In this document: positions 21,722-23,820 of the stretch, in pieces | How the letters are laid out: every line of letters starts with the position of its first letter | Numbering within the stretch: position 1 is the stretch's first letter | NCBI GenBank assembly: GCA_963205035.1 | Contig: CAUJII010000055.1 | Coordinates: forward strand, 1-23,820 | Origin: Spirochaetota bacterium | GTDB lineage: Bacteria; Spirochaetota; Leptospiria; Turneriellales; Turneriellaceae | Reading direction: 5' to 3' | DNA length: 23,820 bases | The notes under the pieces: model-generated | The model's input: only the letters and a program-made list of their open reading frames with translations | What the model was told of the DNA's origin: nothing | Databases searched by the model: none | Position numbers and translations under genes: made by a program

Positions 21722-23820
21722 ATGCGTGCGTGGCTCTTCGCTTTATTCTTTCTTTCGCTACCTTTGGGTGCGGCACAAAAAGTCAACTGGGAAGAAATCG
21801 ACTGGGTGAGGCTCAAGACCGAGCACTTCGATATTTATTTCCCTAAAGGATATAATTTCATCGCGCAAAAAACGGCAGAGTATGCAGAGTCGGCGTATAT
21901 CTACCTCGGCAATAAACTCAACCACCGCCTTTCGATGGTTACTCCCATTTTTGTTTACCCTTCGCACGGGCACTTTCAATCGACGAACATTATTCCCTTT
22001 GCGATCGACGAAGGCACCGGCGGATTTACCGAGCGCATCAAGAGACGCGTCGTCGTACCTTACTTGGGTTCGCTCGACGAATACCGCCACGTCGTTGTGC
22101 ATGAGCTCGTGCACGCATTCCAGTACGACATTCTCTTGGGGCAAACTTTGGGCACAACACTTTCTCTCGTGCAAGGCGGGCAACCGCCGTTGTGGTTTGT
22201 CGAAGGCATGGCGGAGTATTTCTCCCTCGGCTGGGATAATACAGTCGACAGGCAGATGCGAGACGCGGCTCTCACAGACACTCTACCGACGCTCCAGATG
22301 ATGACGGAGTACCGCGTTCAGACGGGATTTATTTTCTATAAGGGCGGGCAATCCGTCATGCGCTTCATCGCAGAAAAATATGGCGAAAAGAAAATTGGCG
22401 AAATGCTTCGCGACTTGCGCGATTTACGCGGCATCGAAGATGCGATTCAGACGAACACGGGTGTCTCTTTTGAAGAGTTCGATGTCGAGTGGCGGCGTTG
22501 GGTCAAGAGGCGATATTTTCCGCACGTCGAGAAGAAATACGACGACGAAGAAGGGCCGCTTGTCACGCGCCACCTCGACGACGAATCGATTATCAACCTG
22601 CACCCCGCAATCTCTCCCGATGGAAAAAAAGCTGTCTATATTACTGCGCGGGGTTTTTATCCCGTTATGGTCTTGCGAGATATTCACGATTTGAAAGTGA
22701 AGCGCGATTATTCGCTCAAAGAAAAAAAAGATCCCCAAGACGACGAGCGCGTGATCGTTAAGAGTTCCGACAACCCGACATTTTTTCAGTTACACTTGCT
22801 CACGAACCGCATCTCTTTCACCCCCGACTCGAAAAAAATATTTTTCTCGGCGCGCAGCCAAGGTAAAGACCGTCTGATTCTCTTTGACCTTGAAAAAGAA
22901 AAGATACTCCAAGAACTCACTCCCCCGGTCGACATGGTGATTCGTCCGAAGCTCTCACCCGACGGAAAGTATGCTCTCTTTGTCGGCGCGACGTTGGGAG
23001 TCACCGACGTTTACCGCGTGGAACTCAAAACTCAGAGAGTCGAAAAAATCACAAACGATTCTTTTTCAGAGAAAGACCCGGCGCTCTCCCGTGACGGCCG
23101 TTACGTTGTCTTCTCTTCAAACCGCAACAAAGAAAAGTTTTTTGAAAGCACCGAATACCATCTGTACGAAAAAGATTTGGAGACAAACGAAGTCACGCAG
23201 CTTACGTTCGATCGAGGTGAGCAGGTGAGTGCGGAGTATTTCGATAGCGACAAAAAAAACCGCGTGCTCTTTGTCTCGAACCACACGGGCATCGATAACG
23301 TGTATCTTCTCGATAAGACAACGGGAAAAAAATCGAAGCTCACCGACCAAGCGGGCGGAGCGCTCGAAGCGCAGGTGGATTTTTCAAGCCCCTCGAAGCG
23401 GCGCATCGTCTACACACAATTCCGTCAGCAAGGATTCGACATTGCGCTCAGAGACATCGACGAAGAGAATATCGTAAACTTAGACGACACGACGCTCCAC
23501 ACATACCAAGCGTTCAAGTTGCCAGCGTATAGTTTTTCAAAAGGGCCGCCGACATTCGCGCCTTACAGAACTCGCGTGGGCCCGGACTTTCTCTTTTTCT
23601 TATTCGGTTACGGTGCGTATTCGAGCGGCAGCTATTTTGCAGGCATGGTTGCCGTCACGGGCTCTGACCTGACAGGCAACCACAGCTTTAGCGTCGTCGG
23701 GAATTTTTTGACGAATGGGTTGGGCATCTTCAACCTCGACTATGGCTATTTGAAGAAGCGCGTCAAAATGCACTGGGGCGCTTACCGAACGACGTTCGCC
23801 ATATCGCCTGTCAATCTCAT
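21722..23820 (+). CDS. Secreted gluzincin-type peptidase with PD40 propeller, right end cut
   Basis: The ATG at 21722 opens a frame of 699 codons running off the right edge without a stop. A signal peptide is visible (MRAWLFALFFLSLPLGAAQ). Residues 25-230 form a peptidase-MA-type domain: HELVH at 127-131 and, 30 residues later, FVEGMAEYFS, whose Glu161 or Glu165 would be the third zinc ligand. Residues about 290-575 carry six PD40/TolB-like blades, such as HPAISPDGKKAVYIT, RPKLSPDGKYALFVG and DPALSRDGRYVVFSS. After about 610 the pattern changes to alternating aromatic strands (FLFFLFGYGAY, SYFAGMVAVTG), as in an outer-membrane barrel. Substrate is unknown. It diverges from the radical SAM gene. 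Confidence 0.85.
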   Translation, partial: MRAWLFALFFLSLPLGAAQKVNWEEIDWVRLKTEHFDIYFPKGYNFIAQKTAEYAESAYIYLGNKLNHRLSMVTPIFVYPSHGHFQSTNIIPFAIDEGTGGFTERIKRRVVVPYLGSLDEYRHVVVHELVHAFQYDILLGQTLGTTLSLVQGGQPPLWFVEGMAEYFSLGWDNTVDRQMRDAALTDTLPTLQMMTEYRVQTGFIFYKGGQSVMRFIAEKYGEKKIGEMLRDLRDLRGIEDAIQTNTGVSFEEFDVEWRRWVKRRYFPHVEKKYDDEEGPLVTRHLDDESIINLHPAISPDGKKAVYITARGFYPVMVLRDIHDLKVKRDYSLKEKKDPQDDERVIVKSSDNPTFFQLHLLTNRISFTPDSKKIFFSARSQGKDRLILFDLEKEKILQELTPPVDMVIRPKLSPDGKYALFVGATLGVTDVYRVELKTQRVEKITNDSFSEKDPALSRDGRYVVFSSNRNKEKFFESTEYHLYEKDLETNEVTQLTFDRGEQVSAEYFDSDKKNRVLFVSNHTGIDNVYLLDKTTGKKSKLTDQAGGALEAQVDFSSPSKRRIVYTQFRQQGFDIALRDIDEENIVNLDDTTLHTYQAFKLPAYSFSKGPPTFAPYRTRVGPDFLFFLFGYGAYSSGSYFAGMVAVTGSDLTGNHSFSVVGNFLTNGLGIFNLDYGYLKKRVKMHWGAYRTTFAISPVNL

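Noticed and set aside
1..23820. CRISPR array, tRNA or rRNA genes, insertion sequences, prophage
   Set aside because: No regularly spaced repeats, cloverleaf-like intergenic segments, transposase or phage-type frames were seen; nearly all sequence is accounted for by housekeeping genes.

Overview
The window reads as chromosomal housekeeping DNA from a diderm bacterium of middling GC content. The gene set suggests a spirochaete of the Leptospira/Turneriella type: lysA for diaminopimelate, a lipoprotein lytic transglycosylase, an NTE-like CNBD-patatin protein, a protease-propeller protein that appears to run into an outer-membrane barrel, weak Shine-Dalgarno sites and frequent GTG/TTG starts. 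This assignment is inference from gene content; no rRNA or other marker is present. No rRNA, tRNA, CRISPR array, insertion sequence or prophage was seen, and coding density is very high.

Layout. (1) 1-353, minus strand: the 5' end of a gene cut by the window edge, possibly DUF2804. (2) 518-6207, plus strand: a translation and transcription operon rimP-nusA-infB-rbfA followed directly by a SrkA-type kinase, where truB often lies in other bacteria. (3) 8103-6254, minus strand: secG-glpX-hypothetical. (4) 8229-10532, plus strand: a compact trio of metallophosphoesterase, nucleotidyltransferase and iron-sulfur type uracil-DNA glycosylase. (5) 15374-10583, minus strand: mltG-deoB-hicA-hicB, then a 2-Cys peroxiredoxin with its own likely promoter and a strong hairpin terminator, then lysA. 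(6) 15428-19509, plus strand: lytic transglycosylase lipoprotein and a CNBD-patatin esterase overlapping by four bases. (7) 19649-20221, plus strand: an unrecognised 190-residue protein with a strong ribosome binding site and its own terminator. (8) 21714-20335, minus strand: a radical SAM protein of the spore-photoproduct-lyase family. (9) 21722 to the right edge, plus strand: a large incomplete protein with signal peptide, HExxH gluzincin-type protease, six-bladed PD40-like propeller and the start of what looks like a barrel domain.

Two real genes run off the window edges (1-353 minus and 21722-23820 plus) and were read directly from the sequence. The themes are ribosome and transcription factor supply (rimP operon), cell-envelope upkeep (mltG, slt, patatin, secG, lysA, the edge protease), nucleotide and DNA repair (deoB, UDG, SPL-like) and oxidative stress (peroxiredoxin, srkA). 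I see no obvious new defence or mobile system. The most unusual points are the deoB homologue with a changed nucleophile motif, the transglycosylase/patatin overlap, the SPL-like radical SAM gene, the protease-propeller-barrel gene, and the hairpin holding the srkA start codon.
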